Assembly (NCBI GenBank): GCA_013365365.1
Contig: JABVXU010000020.1
Span: 186,001 to 250,000 of the forward strand
Source: Cruorifilaria tuberocauda
Lineage: Eukaryota > Nematoda > Chromadorea > Rhabditida > Onchocercidae
Direction: 5' to 3'
DNA length: 64,000 nt
In this document: in pieces, positions 26,460 through 37,801 of the stretch
How positions within the stretch are numbered: position 1 is the stretch's first letter
How the letters are laid out: each line of letters opens with the position of its first letter
Notes under the pieces: generated by a model
Databases searched by the model: none
What the model saw: the letters and a program-made list of their open reading frames with translations, nothing else
Told to the model about the DNA's origin: nothing
Position numbers and translations under genes: made by a program

Positions 26460-29400
26460 TTACATCCCATTATATTTCGGACCATCACCTCCTGCAAACT
26501 GGGAAGAAATAATTCTGCTTATCTTGAACAATAAGTTGCAAAAGACAGTTCTCACAATCTTCATTTTCTAATGATTTACTAATGAATATTTATCGGATAA
26601 ACAGTATTTATCCACATATATCTCAAAAGGTCCAAATTTCTCATACAAATGTGTTATGACGAGCTGTTTATTTTTGAGAAATATTTATTGATAACTAATT
26701 CTAAATTACAGAAGTTGAGAAGAAAAGCTCCACAAAAATATAATAATTTTTTGAAGATTTTCAACAAATTTAAGAGTGTTTTTGTGAGCCTCGTTATTCT
26801 CATGTACGAGTTTGATACGTATCATTACAACACAGTCTGGATTATTATCCAAAACAGAAATAACGTATAATAAACAAACTTGCAAAATTTTAGTACTAAT
26901 CGAAAAAAAGAAAGGAATGTACAGAAACTGGCAAATTATGCGCAATCCATTTCGATCATTACTGAATATAAGTGCTGAACAATACACTTTGAATTATGCT
27001 CCGAAAAACTTCTTAATTCAGTAAACCTAAATTTACCTTCTGGTGCTACCCACTGAATATTGTTGCGTGGTTCTTTAATGTCACACGTTTTGCAATGGAT
27101 ACAGTTTTGGAAATTTATTTGAAGCCGTTTGGAATCCACTTTGGTTTCGCATGGCACATATTCATAAACACCTAAACAATATAATGATATAAGAATGTTT
27201 TGGCAAAAGCCGAAAATTAGACTAATGTTTTAATTATTATTTGAACATTGGCATCAAGCCTTGAGATAAAAACGAAAGATACAAATTATAAAATAAAATA
27301 TTATCAGCATTTTTTTACAATGTAAATACTGAATATATTCCTAGTTTTAATGATAACAAATATCGCGCTATCTATAGGAAAGTCAGTAATGCCATTGAAC
27401 GTTAGCCTGATGAATAATTAGTTTATATGTGAAATTTAACAGATTATTTAACTATGTAAAGTCTAATAGAAGTATTTAATTAAAAAAAAATATATACAAA
27501 AAATATACAAATTTGCGTACCTGCCGGGCAGAAGCGTTCAGTCATGCCAGCAAATCTGCGCCATGTAGTCATTTCGGCATCGGCATCATTTCTCAATAAC
27601 AAGTGTGACGGCTGATTTTCTTCGTGATTTGTGCCAGTTAGAGCAACCGAAGATAAGATATCGAATGTTACTTTGCCATCAGGTTTTGGATAGTCAACTG
27701 ATTTTGACTGCAAGTGAAAATGTAAACATGTCAATATAATATATATAATATATAGTTCTAAAAATTAAAATTTAAAATAAGAATACGAATCATATGAAAT
27801 GACTTACAAAGAAATCCTGGAACCATTATTCCACGAAAATTTTAATTTGTGATCGTAAGTACACATAAAAATTATACAGAACGTATTCTAGATCCTATGA
27901 ATTTGAAACTTCAGGTAACTGTGCAGAGTATTACTTTTCTTTATAAGAGAGAATTTATTACATAGCTTGATTATATTACATAACATCATAAAACGTATTG
28001 AAATGTCCGACAAAACAAATTATAGCAAATTGTACCATTTTTCAAACAGCAATCGATATGTTAATACGAAGGTCATCCTCCAAAAATACACAAAAAAATA
28101 TTATGTGGTAAATGCATACTTTTAATTTAAATGTTCTAAAAAACCTACTTTCCATGCTGAATCTGTCTGAAACCAGTCTTCTATCTTATTTTTGAAAGTC
28201 CATGGTTCACTTCCACGAAGTAACATGTAAAAAAATGCTGTATACGGTAAACCAATCATCCACCCGAAATAATTATTGAAAGAAGGGCGAATATTACGCA
28301 TCTGTTGCATCTCTTTGATCACATAGGTTTTATACAGCTTCGGTTCAAACTCTTCCGGAATTACTGCTAAAATTTCAAAAAAGATCATGGAGATAAATCA
28401 AAGTCAAATTGGTCACAATAGACTACTATGTGTTTAGAATAATTAATCGAATAAGTTTTACTTCGTGTTTGAGGGCCTAAATCCTCGAATATTGTTTCCG
28501 CTGCAACCATACCACTTTTCATTGCATTATGAACACCTTTAATCTTTGCTGGATTCATCAGTCCTGCTGCGCAGCCAACCAAACATGCACCAGGCACAGT
28601 GAGCTGGGGTATAGCTTGATATCCACCTTCGTTTACTGCTCTAGCACCATAAGCAATCCGTTCTCCTCCCTCAAGATAATGACGAATGGACGGATGTGAC
28701 TTAAACAACTGGAATTCCTGAAAATAATCTAAAATTTTTAATAAGATCAAGAAATCAAAGAAGGGGATCATAACATTAATCAAACAATGAGTTTTTACAC
28801 TACATTTACTTCAAAAACTGCTTTTATACAACATTTACTTCATAAATTAAGCAACACATTACTTGATACAAATTTGTGTGAGGATTCTTATAATCTAGGC
28901 CTATTATAAAGCCAAGAGAAACAAGAGGCTGTCCACCGTCTTTGATGTGATACATAAATGATCCACCATGGCTTTGAAGATCCTGAACATATTGTTCATG
29001 TTACTGATTTCAAGTTTTATTGCACGATGCCATTAACAATTATAAAGAAATCTTAATATAAAGTAAACTTACTAACGGATACCCGATGGTATGTTCCACG
29101 TAACCAGGATTGTGTTTTGATTTATTAATTAGCCATAATTCCTTGAAACCAAGACCATAAGTCATTGGATCGCATTCTTCTTGCAAACGATACTAGAATT
29201 TAAAAATTCAGTTCTTTGAAAAAAAAAAATAAACCATAGTCTTACAACCAAGAATCATAGCACAAAGCTTACCTTTTCCATTAAGAAATTGGTAAGATGC
29301 CCGCGGCAACCTTCAGCAAATATCGTACATTTTGCTTGCAACTCCATGCCTCGTTGAAAATTCTTCTGAAAAAGACGGAAGAGCACATTTATATAAAAAA

Positions 29401-30786
29401 ATACAGAAAAAAAACATATAAAATTCCTCTTTTTATAAGATTTTTCTTTTAATGACTTCAAAATTCTATTAACTGCTTAATAAAACCGTAAATAATATCG
29501 CAATCTTTCAGTTATCAGTGTCTAAAATTTCAGATTCCAAAATTTTCATCATTATTGATCATAAACAGTCACAATCATCGAACTAAAAAATTCAGAAAAC
29601 AACACACCTTTGGAGCACCATCCTTCTTTATTCCAACGTCAGCTGTTGCAATTCCTTTTACACTTTCATCTTCATGAAATAGAATTTCCTGAGCGGCTAT
29701 TCCTGGATAAATTTCTACTCCCATTTCTACTGCTCTTTCACCAAGCCATTTTACCAGATAGCCTAACCTGTATTTCAAAAATTCAAGTACACACAAATCT
29801 TATGAAACTCCCTAAATATTTGAAGTATAGAAATTACAAATAAGCATAAACTTACCTAATAATATAATTCCCCATGTTGTCAAGTGGACTTCCGCGCACA
29901 AACGGTAAAGCATATCGACCATTTCTCGTCAAAATCGCCATCGACTGAGACTGCAAAACATTAGAATGCAAATTTTTCTCAAAACAAAAAACCAATTGAC
30001 TGTAAATAAAAGAGCACGCACAGTAACTTTCTGATAGACGGGAGCACCCATTTCTTTCCAATTTGGGAAAAGTTCATCAAGAGCCCGAACATCAATCACT
30101 GCACCAGATAAAATGTGTGCACCAACTTCAGCTCCTTTCTCAACCACACAAACTCGAATATCTGAAATATTATACTGAAAAACTACAATTCCAATATGGT
30201 TTCCGCACTGTTATCGTCATATATTGTCTATGAGTGATGAATTTGCTCGGCAAAATAATCAACAAAAACAAAAACATAATAAGCTTAACAACTTTTTTTG
30301 GAATTCGGGATCGATGCTACGAAGCATAGGACAACATTGAAAATATCAATGATTAAGTAAGCTCAAAATGGTAGCAGAGTTAAAAGAAAATGGGGCTGCT
30401 GTAGAGAGAAAGAGGGGAGGGAAGGAGAGGGAGGAGAGGGGGAGGGGGAGAGAGAAGAATCATGACCCTGGCAATTTCAAACAAACCATTTAAAGAAAAA
30501 TCTTTAAAAACTTGGCTGGCCCGAAATAATCATTTAAGAAAAGAAACTAACCAATACTTTTCTCTTTCGAAAGTTGCTTGAAACGAATAGCTGCTGATAA
30601 ACCAGCTGGTCCAGCACCTACAATAACAATATCGTAATTTTCCACTTCTCGTTTCATATCGACCCGAGTCCAGCGAACATCCTTTTCCCTTGGACATTTC
30701 AGGTAGTGCGAAGTGACCCAATGACCATTTACAACATTGCGCAAACTCCTTCCTACTTGAAGGGCGCATCGTAACGTTGGATGCAT
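26460..30786 (-). CDS. ETFDH: Electron transfer flavoprotein-ubiquinone oxidoreductase, mitochondrial
   Basis: Inner-membrane enzyme that passes electrons from ETF (fatty-acid and amino-acid oxidation) to ubiquinone. Twelve exons join in phase: 30552-30786, 30022-30161, 29856-29950, 29608-29767, 29273-29365, 29073-29192, 28863-28982, 28462-28717, 28149-28366, 27521-27707, 27037-27171 and 26460-26491. They give 596 residues, close to the human precursor. The N-terminus is a basic, Arg-containing presequence. The FAD-binding [14 protein letters not shown] follows at about residues 55-68. [18 protein letters not shown] is the hydrophobic membrane-associated segment. The 4Fe-4S cysteines are in RFCPAG and [13 protein letters not shown]. 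The last exon is only 32 nt and encodes the conserved ending GDGPKYNGM. The ATG lies one base after a TTGAATTCAG acceptor, suggesting trans-splicing. It is divergent from SNF8. Confidence 0.97.
30400..30456 (+). repeat. GA/GGGA polypurine tract in ETFDH intron 1
   Basis: Purine run of GAGAGAAAGAGGGGAGGG-like units within the first ETFDH intron (30162-30551). On the ETFDH sense strand it is a polypyrimidine run. Confidence 0.85.
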
Positions 30787-31572
30787 TCTGAATTCAAGAT
30801 GAAAAGTGAAATCGATAACATTCGCTTAATGTTCCAAGAGCGACACAGTGCAATCTGAATGTTGGGAATTGAAATCAGGTTTGAGGCTAACAACTTTTAT
30901 TGCTTATTTTTGACAATCTCTGCTTCTGGTAGAGAAATAAAGAAATTTGCCTGGAAGTGTGCGGCACAACGCTTTCAACACACGTAATAGGAATTGTTAA
31001 CTGCGAAACCTTTCTCCTCTATGTGTTATTTAACATATAGAGAACTATCCTGTTCCGTTTTCCATACCGCATATCTGACGTTGCACTCAGCTGCTCCACG
31101 TCGAAAAAAACGTTCAAATGGATTTCACATCGATCAGACGTGCCTCATCGCATATTGTCATCTTCTGCTCGACAATATTTAGCTGCTATTGCTGACAAAA
31201 CACAGATCTCGTAGCTTTATATATGAAAGGTGTGTGGGTAAATTTTCGGTAGGGAGCTTTCCTTACTTTATTCTTCGTTTTTCCAATCATATGGCTCTTT
31301 TTTTCCGTTTCGGTGAATTCGCTCTCGACTCTCGACTTCCATCTTTTTTATTGAGTTCTGACAAATTTACTTACAACTGTTTGTTACAGACTACTAAATT
31401 CAGTTCCAAAATGTCGATTAATTCTGTTCTAACTTAAATGCAGATGTTTGAAATTAGACAAGTCTCATTGTGTGACATCCATACTGATAAAGTACTGATA
31501 ACGACATAATTCATTTACAGACTAATTTGCTGCATTTGATTAGTTAGTTCACTTGTAATAGCCAAAAAATTA
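30787..31572. promoter_or_regulatory. Shared divergent upstream region of ETFDH and SNF8
   Basis: About 790 bp separate the two divergent start codons. The stretch is visibly less AT-rich than most intergenic DNA here. A TTCATTTACAG acceptor at 31510-31520, about 50 nt before the SNF8 ATG, and the acceptor at 30788-30789 mark the likely 5' ends of the mature mRNAs. ORFs on the plus strand here (30994-31182, 31189-31437) show no family and are taken as chance. Confidence 0.5.
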
Positions 31573-33299
31573 ATGGCAGCACGCCGACGAGGTGTCGGAG
31601 TAGGCGTGGTACAACAGAAGAAAGATCTCCAGGTTTTTATCATTTGTTCATTATTGCCAATTACTATTTAAATGGATTTTATTATTAGTCTAATTTCTTT
31701 GGCATTAACGAAAAAATACCGACATTTTCAGGCAAAATTCCAAGCGAAAGGTACCGAACTAGCCAGCGAACAATTAAATCAATTTTCTCAGGAACTTGCA
31801 ATTTTCCAAACAAAATTAGAGGAATTTGCTCACAAACACCGCGATGAAATTCGTCGAAATTCCCAATTTCGAAGACATTTCCAGGATATGTGTGCATCAG
31901 TTGGCGTTGACCCACTTGCTTGTAAGTTGATAGTTGCTATCCAGAACAAATTAAAGAAGTAGAAAAAATTATATGTTGTATTTGATGTTGCATTTTCATT
32001 GTAATTTTATTCATTGTATTTCAAATGTAAACTGTGAAAATTTATTTTTCATTCATTATGGCGCTCTCTATATTCATTCAGTTTTCTATCACTGTTTGTT
32101 TTAGTTTTCTATCACTTGTAACACTTTTAAGTGCATGAATTTATTAGCATTTCATTTTGATATATAATTACCATGACATTAGGAAATATTCTCTCTGTAG
32201 TAATGGGAGCTTAACAACTAGACTCAAACATGAAAATTTATCTGAAAACAGAAGTTGTGAAAACAGAGTGCTCCAAGTTAGAATTAAAATTTTTACCGTT
32301 TCCTCTTAGAAAAAATCATTAAAATTGTTTTTTTTTCCAGCTAGTAAAGGCTTTTGGGCTGAGAAACTTGGTGTCGGTGACTTTTATTATGAATTGGCCG
32401 TACAAATTGTTGAAGTTTGTATGTCAACCAATCATATAAATGGTGGCGTTATGACGATAGAAGAACTGAGAAATCGGCTATTGCGTTCACGAGCACGAAC
32501 ACGACGCGACGCTGTTACCACGTATGAGTTTCCCTATGGTTTCTGAGTCAATAATTGAGAGTGAAAGGTACGAGTAATGGAACAGAACTTGGTTTTTGTT
32601 TATAAATAGTAAACGTATTAGACTATTGGTTCAAGTAAACTTGAATTCATTCACACATTAAGTAGATTTTTTGCTAGACGACATAAGTAATTTATTACCT
32701 AGTGATGTTGAACTGCATTAAAAAAATTAGAGACGACATTTTGCGTGCTGTTGATAAATTGAAAGTGCTTGGTAATGGTTTTGAACTGATTGCGTTGGGA
32801 AGTGGACGATTTTTGGTGCAAAGTGTGCCTGGTGAATTTAACATGGATGACTCACGAGTTTTACAATTGGCTGAAGATGCTGCTTATGTAACCAAAGTAA
32901 GCTCCAGTGAAAATTATTTTATTTGATCTGAAATTTCTCTTGCTGCTATAGAATTGTATCCAATTTTTATTTGTGAATCAGTGTTTATTTTCTGAGTAGG
33001 ATTGATCTTTGGCAGCTCAGTGGGTATAGTATTTTATTATTTTACTGAACAGTGAAGATTTCAGATTCGACATCTTTAAAATTAGTTATTTTCAGGAACT
33101 GATTATGGATCGTCTGCGCTGGGATGAGCGGCGTACGGATGTAGTATTGGAGCATTTAGTGAAAGAAGGCATTGCCTGGATTGATAATCAGTCAGCAGAT
33201 ACTATCCAATACTGGATTCCAAGTCTTTTTCTACAGCAGCGTAGTCATTCGAGCAGTTCAACGAGTGTATCTGATAGTATCGCATCAACTCTTTACTAA
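31573..33299 (+). CDS. SNF8: Vacuolar protein sorting 22 / SNF8, ESCRT-II subunit
   Basis: Winged-helix subunit of ESCRT-II, which sorts ubiquitinated membrane proteins into multivesicular endosomes with VPS25 and VPS36. Five exons: 31573-31632, 31732-31921, 32341-32521, 32731-32896 and 33096-33299, giving 266 residues (human 258). Conserved stretches are RRRGVGVG at the N-terminus, the FQ...[15 protein letters not shown] helix, [44 protein letters not shown] and [13 protein letters not shown]. The exon 4 start at 32731 uses a weak AAAATTAG acceptor. The better-looking ATTACCTAG at 32702 would shift the frame into a stop, whereas 32731 reproduces the family sequence ([13 protein letters not shown]). 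The C-terminus is a serine-rich extension. A likely AATAAA lies at 33319. Confidence 0.96.
33010..33080 (+). repeat. tRNA-like fragment (possible tRNA-derived SINE or pseudogene) in SNF8 intron 4
   Basis: CAGCTCAGTGGG closely matches the tRNA/Pol III A box, and AGATTCGACAT about 45 nt later resembles a B box (TTCGA core). I could not draw a matching acceptor stem, so this is not a functional tRNA; a tRNA-derived remnant is the likeliest reading. Confidence 0.4.
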
Positions 33300-34169
33300 A
33301 GAATTCTTAATTGCAAAAAATAAAAATGAAGAAGAGAAAGCACATTCAGTTTAATTAATGCTCTTTTCTAGAGATGTTTCGAATGATATGTTGTTCCATA
33401 TTGGGAAATTTTATTATTCTCATTGATTTCAAATCAGGTAATTGTTGGACAGTTCTGCTAATGAAGCTGTGGCTCTCATCCTTTGATCTTGTTACTCTCT
33501 TCTTTTTACTTAAGTATTATGAATGTGTGATCTCGCTTGATTTATTAATCGATTAGAGTTTGAAATATTGTCTCCTTGTTCTGTGATACGTGGTAATGGT
33601 AATGTTCTTATTTTAATAAAATTTTCAATTTTAATAGTGTATGCATACACTCAGAATAATATCAAATTCATGTCTAACGAAAAAGTATTTTTTGCTTCTT
33701 TAGATAATAATTATTTTGGAAAAAATATCACCAAAAAATGAGTCATGATTTACTGATATATTTTTTAATTAATGTTTCTGATATCGTTAACCGTATATTC
33801 GAGCAGTTGTTGTCGATGAACTTGAACAGTATCTGATTCATGTTGGTAATGTCTCACATCTTAAGCTTGTAATAGTAGTCGAAAATGTGAACGCAGTAAT
33901 ATTTTCTGGTGATGAAACATGGAAGTTAAGATTAGACTGAAGAAGTTGGACTTGATAATCATTTAAAAAATTTCGACGAATTCCCTTATTGATAGTAACA
34001 CGAAAAGAAGCGATCGAATGTTGGTTAGAGTTCAAGACTTTGTTAAATAATACATATCTTTAAGGTATCAATGATCCTCGCATCTGGTGTGAATATCGGC
34101 CTCACTTTGTTCGCAGCGTAGCTTACTTTTCATATCTCTTGTGATTATGGATAACTTAAACTTAGGTGT

Positions 34170-34245
34170 AGAAGGGGCAGTTGCGCGAAGCGGTAAGATA
34201 AAAGTAGTGTCAGGTCGAAAGCAACAGTTCGAGTAGTTGATTAAG
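34170..34245 (+). repeat. Second tRNA-like fragment
   Basis: TTGCGCGAAGCGGTAAGA resembles a tRNA D-arm/A box, and ACAGTTCGAGTAG, about 45 nt later, resembles a T-arm/B box. It is locally GC-richer than the flanks. No clean cloverleaf is seen. Confidence 0.35.
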
Positions 34246-34761
34246 GCATCATATAATTAAGCTCTTCGCCAGATAACCAAACCCTTATTTTCCTCCCTTT
34301 TCGGTAATTCCTTTTTTCGTTATTCTAAGGCCATTTACTGCAAAAATGCAATTTATTTTATTAGTCATCTTGATAAAAATAGAAAAATTTTTATCACATT
34401 GCAAAATTTTAAGACGCGCAAATAAAGCAGTGAAAGAAATATAAGAATTAAAATCTAGAAAGATTGAAGATCTTCCAGTACAACAATTTTAATGGTGTCA
34501 TAAATATTGAAGCAGAGTTGTAACATATCTCCTGTTTATGGGAGTTTTAGGGTATTAACAATTTATACGATAACTAATGCTTTTCAAATTTATCAATAAT
34601 CGATGGAGGAACGAAGATATTTTATCTTTTGCAATATAATCAAATCACATTGAAGTAAAGACAATGAACATTCATTATCTGAAGAATTTTTTTGCTTTTA
34701 ATCAGTTATTGCGCCTTTCTGATAAAAAATTAAGCAGAAAGTTACGGTTTATAGGCTTATC

Positions 34762-34804
34762 TCTTTCTTCGTGTCTTCCTCTCTTTCTCTCTTTCTCTCT
34801 CTCC
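34762..34804 (+). repeat. CT-rich microsatellite
   Basis: CTCTTTCTCTCTTTCTCTCTCTCC-like run on the plus strand, between the convergent SNF8 and T-box genes. Confidence 0.75.
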
Positions 34805-35380
34805 AGTGAAAAGATCATTTTGAAGATACCGATAAATGTGTTACCGTTACTGGGTTACATCATTCTGGCTTAATCTCTTTTCTCTTAGCTACTATAATAT
34901 CTATTCATTAATTATCCCTACCAATTCTTACGAAATCTCAACTTACAATTAATATCAGTGTAATTACAGTATAAAATCAATCTTTATAAATTAAAAAGAT
35001 TGCCATCTGCTTGAAAGATTCACGCCTGTTTACTTTTATACCAAACATATCTTTTTTCCAGTAGAATTTTCGATGTATAATCATTTTATCATATCACTCG
35101 AATATTAGAATGCGAGAAAAGATATGAGAAAAAGAGAAAAGGAGAGTGAGTAAATATTTTGAATTTCTTCATTGTTTTTCTTGCCTTTCACCAACTAACG
35201 TTCATTGAAGTTCCGCATTTATTATAGTATCCTGCACAACAGATAAATTAATCACAAATCATTAATCAATTACACGAGTTATATTAATAATAGTAAGCCC
35301 GTAAATTTAACATAATGAATTATTTTTTCAAGAATTATTATTTTAGTCATATATTAAGAAACTATTCAGAAACTGAAAAA

Positions 35381-37801
35381 TTAAATATAAGGGGGATTAT
35401 GTGTTACAAGAGATGGATATGGTACGGATAAATGATGCCATAGAGTACCATAATTCCACATACTCGGCAGACTTAATGCAGGAAAACTTGAAGAATTTAT
35501 GAGATTCCGTTGTTCTATTCCGTTTGATGGTTTCGGCAAATTTGAAATACCTGCAGAAAGAACAGTTTCCGAAACAGCGAAATTGTTAACAAAGGAACTA
35601 GAATCAGCTAAAGAGTTTTGGTGATTAGCAGATAAGAGATAGCCAGAAGCGTTGGAATTTGATGAACACTGCACAACGGGACAAGGTGCTGTTCTTGATG
35701 AATTATAATTAGATGATGATAGATGAGCTGGATGCGAAGCATGTCTTTTCTCATTTGAAAAATATGATGATCTATTCGTCCAATATGTTTTATACTTATC
35801 CAAAGGACTGATAGATAAGTGCAACGTGTGATCATCTGTTAATGGAGCGTTGGCATCATTGACATCTGGAATCGAATAATGATAAGAAATATTGATTTAT
35901 CAAATTCTAGGACTGCTACAAACTCAGAAATAAATTTATTTTTTAGATGTTGAAAATAGCTATTTAAATTTTTAATTTCTATACGATCAGGTCATATTTG
36001 ATTTTATATTAAATGAAATTCATTCTTTAAAATTGTCAAAAATTAAAATCAAACCAACCAGTTGAATTATTATTACACCTAGCGGCACCACCACGTTGTC
36101 CACGGGCATAACTATTGTGTATCTTCTTCATTTCTATGATCCGCTGATTTTGATATGCAGTAACAGCTATGAATTCCATAATATGATCGGTAAAACTCTT
36201 TACCAATTGATACTGATTAGTTAATATTGTAGAACCATCAAGACATAATGCTGGTGCTGCATAAACTTTATGTATGTACAGAATGGGATGGTATTTATGC
36301 ATGGAAGTGAGAAGTACCTGTAAAAGAAATACATTAATTCACGTCTTATTATATAACATATCCCTTCTTTCCTTACATTATTATTCCTTCTCGTTTGTGA
36401 AATAGTCGCAAAAGATAATGCATGAAAAAGACAGTAACTATGGTATGAAACGTCTAGAATCGTATTTGTATTGAAAATGAAATTACAGAAACTTGCTTGA
36501 CTATAGGGATTCATTTTTAATGAAACTGTAGAAAAAAATGGAATGGAATGCTCCAGTAATATTTCCCGAAAGAACAATTTAGGCGAAAAAAAAGAGCTAG
36601 ATGAGGTGAAAAAGAGAGAGAGTGAGAGAGAGAGATATGTATCAGTTAGACATCCTCACCTAGTTATATCTTTGTTAAGATCTCTATGAGGCGCCATTGT
36701 TGATCCTTATCAGTAACTGTAATACTCATGAATATACGCATATATGCATACAAATCTATCCATTATATGTCATTTAATAAACACTTTACAGCGTATACAT
36801 CTGTTCAAATTGCTCATATTTGATGGATTTATTTGCAAAATGACAAGGATAAGGTGGGAATGGATGGTTGACAATTTATCGTTTCACGCGCAGATGTTTG
36901 TATAAATGTCCTAGAAGTTGATTTATGTATATGTAGTTTTTGGGCTTTTCATGATTAAAATCTTCAAATATTTCCCCTCTTCTACTATCGATTCCATTCA
37001 ATAAAAAGGTAAGCTGTAAATAGGGTTTAGTAATTAAAATTAATTAATTAATGATAAATGAAAAACTGAGAAATTTGAACTAACATTTGAAGAGCAATCT
37101 TTAGTACTGTTCGTAATCTTCAGTTTGCCAAAACGGATACCATTATCCATCCAATATTGTCCAAGTTGCGTCGATCCATTGTCTGGATAAATATATTTTG
37201 CTTCACTTTCAGGATCTCCCGTTGCAGTCACATGCCATTCACCAGCTGTATACTTGTATCTTAACTAACATAATTAGACCTTGCTGGAAAAACTTCATAT
37301 GATTTAGAAAAGAAGTTGGAAGGTTCATTTCTTAAAAGTTCAAAAAATATAAATTGAATGGAATTTTCAACTACAATTAACTATACATTAATTTATTTGA
37401 TTAATAATTAACCTGGCACGATCAGTTCGACAAATCTTAAGACATATGAGATACATTGTTTTAGGTTCCAAACCTTCCACAGAATATCCAATTCGAGGAT
37501 AGACACATCTAAAAATAATAAAATGGACATAATATCTTATGCATATTAAAATTTATAAGTTAATTTTGATCTGAGAATTAATTTGAAATTTTTACTCCTG
37601 ACAGAATAGTTTATCAGAGACAGAATCCCATCTATTTGCTTCCTATAAAAAAGGACTAGACTACCTTCCTTTACTTGTCAGGATCATTTCATTATTGTTA
37701 CGATGAAATTCTTCCCATAATTTCCGATGTGTTATACCAACACGGATTTTCCCGTTGGTCGTAACTAGTTCCTCCTTCTGTTGTACGAAAATTTCATTCA
37801 T
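35381..37801 (-). CDS. T-box transcription factor, divergent
   Basis: DNA-binding developmental regulator. Five exons: 37665-37801, 37413-37508, 37085-37259, 36059-36317 and 35381-35865, joining in phase to 383 residues. The T-box occupies about residues 15-215. It runs from LWEEFHRNNNEMILTSKGR and CVYPRIGYSVEGLEP, through YTAGEWHVTATGD and YWMDNGIRFGKLKITN, to LLTSMHKYHPILYIHKV and FIAVTAYQNQRIIEMKKI. The remaining C-terminal part (about 165 residues) is Ser/Asn-rich without a known domain. The domain begins almost at the N-terminus, so the protein is short at that end. The exon 4 donor at 36058 was chosen because an earlier GT (36078) would put a stop at the next junction. Several T-box positions deviate from consensus, as in the fast-evolving nematode T-box genes; I do not assign an orthologue. 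Confidence 0.9.
36607..36638 (+). repeat. GA microsatellite in T-box intron 3
   Basis: (GA)n run with a single GTGA interruption, in the intron between 36318 and 37084. Confidence 0.85.

Larger units (their letters stand above)
33300..35380. other. Intergenic, SNF8 3' side / T-box 3' side
   Basis: No protein gene recognised. It holds a second tRNA-like fragment (34170-34245) and a CT-rich run at 34762-34804. The two flanking genes converge, so both 3' UTRs should lie here. Confidence 0.55.

Noticed and set aside
26368..27024. Plus-strand ORFs over the ETFDH last intron and exon
   Set aside because: They run antisense to a confirmed exon and contain no recognisable family.
30994..31437. Two adjacent plus-strand ORFs in the ETFDH/SNF8 promoter interval
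   Set aside because: No start context, no splice signals linking to SNF8 and no known domain; probably chance in less AT-rich promoter DNA.
36221..36577. 118-codon minus-strand ORF overlapping T-box exon 4
   Set aside because: Out of frame with the conserved T-box reading and covers an intron; a shadow.
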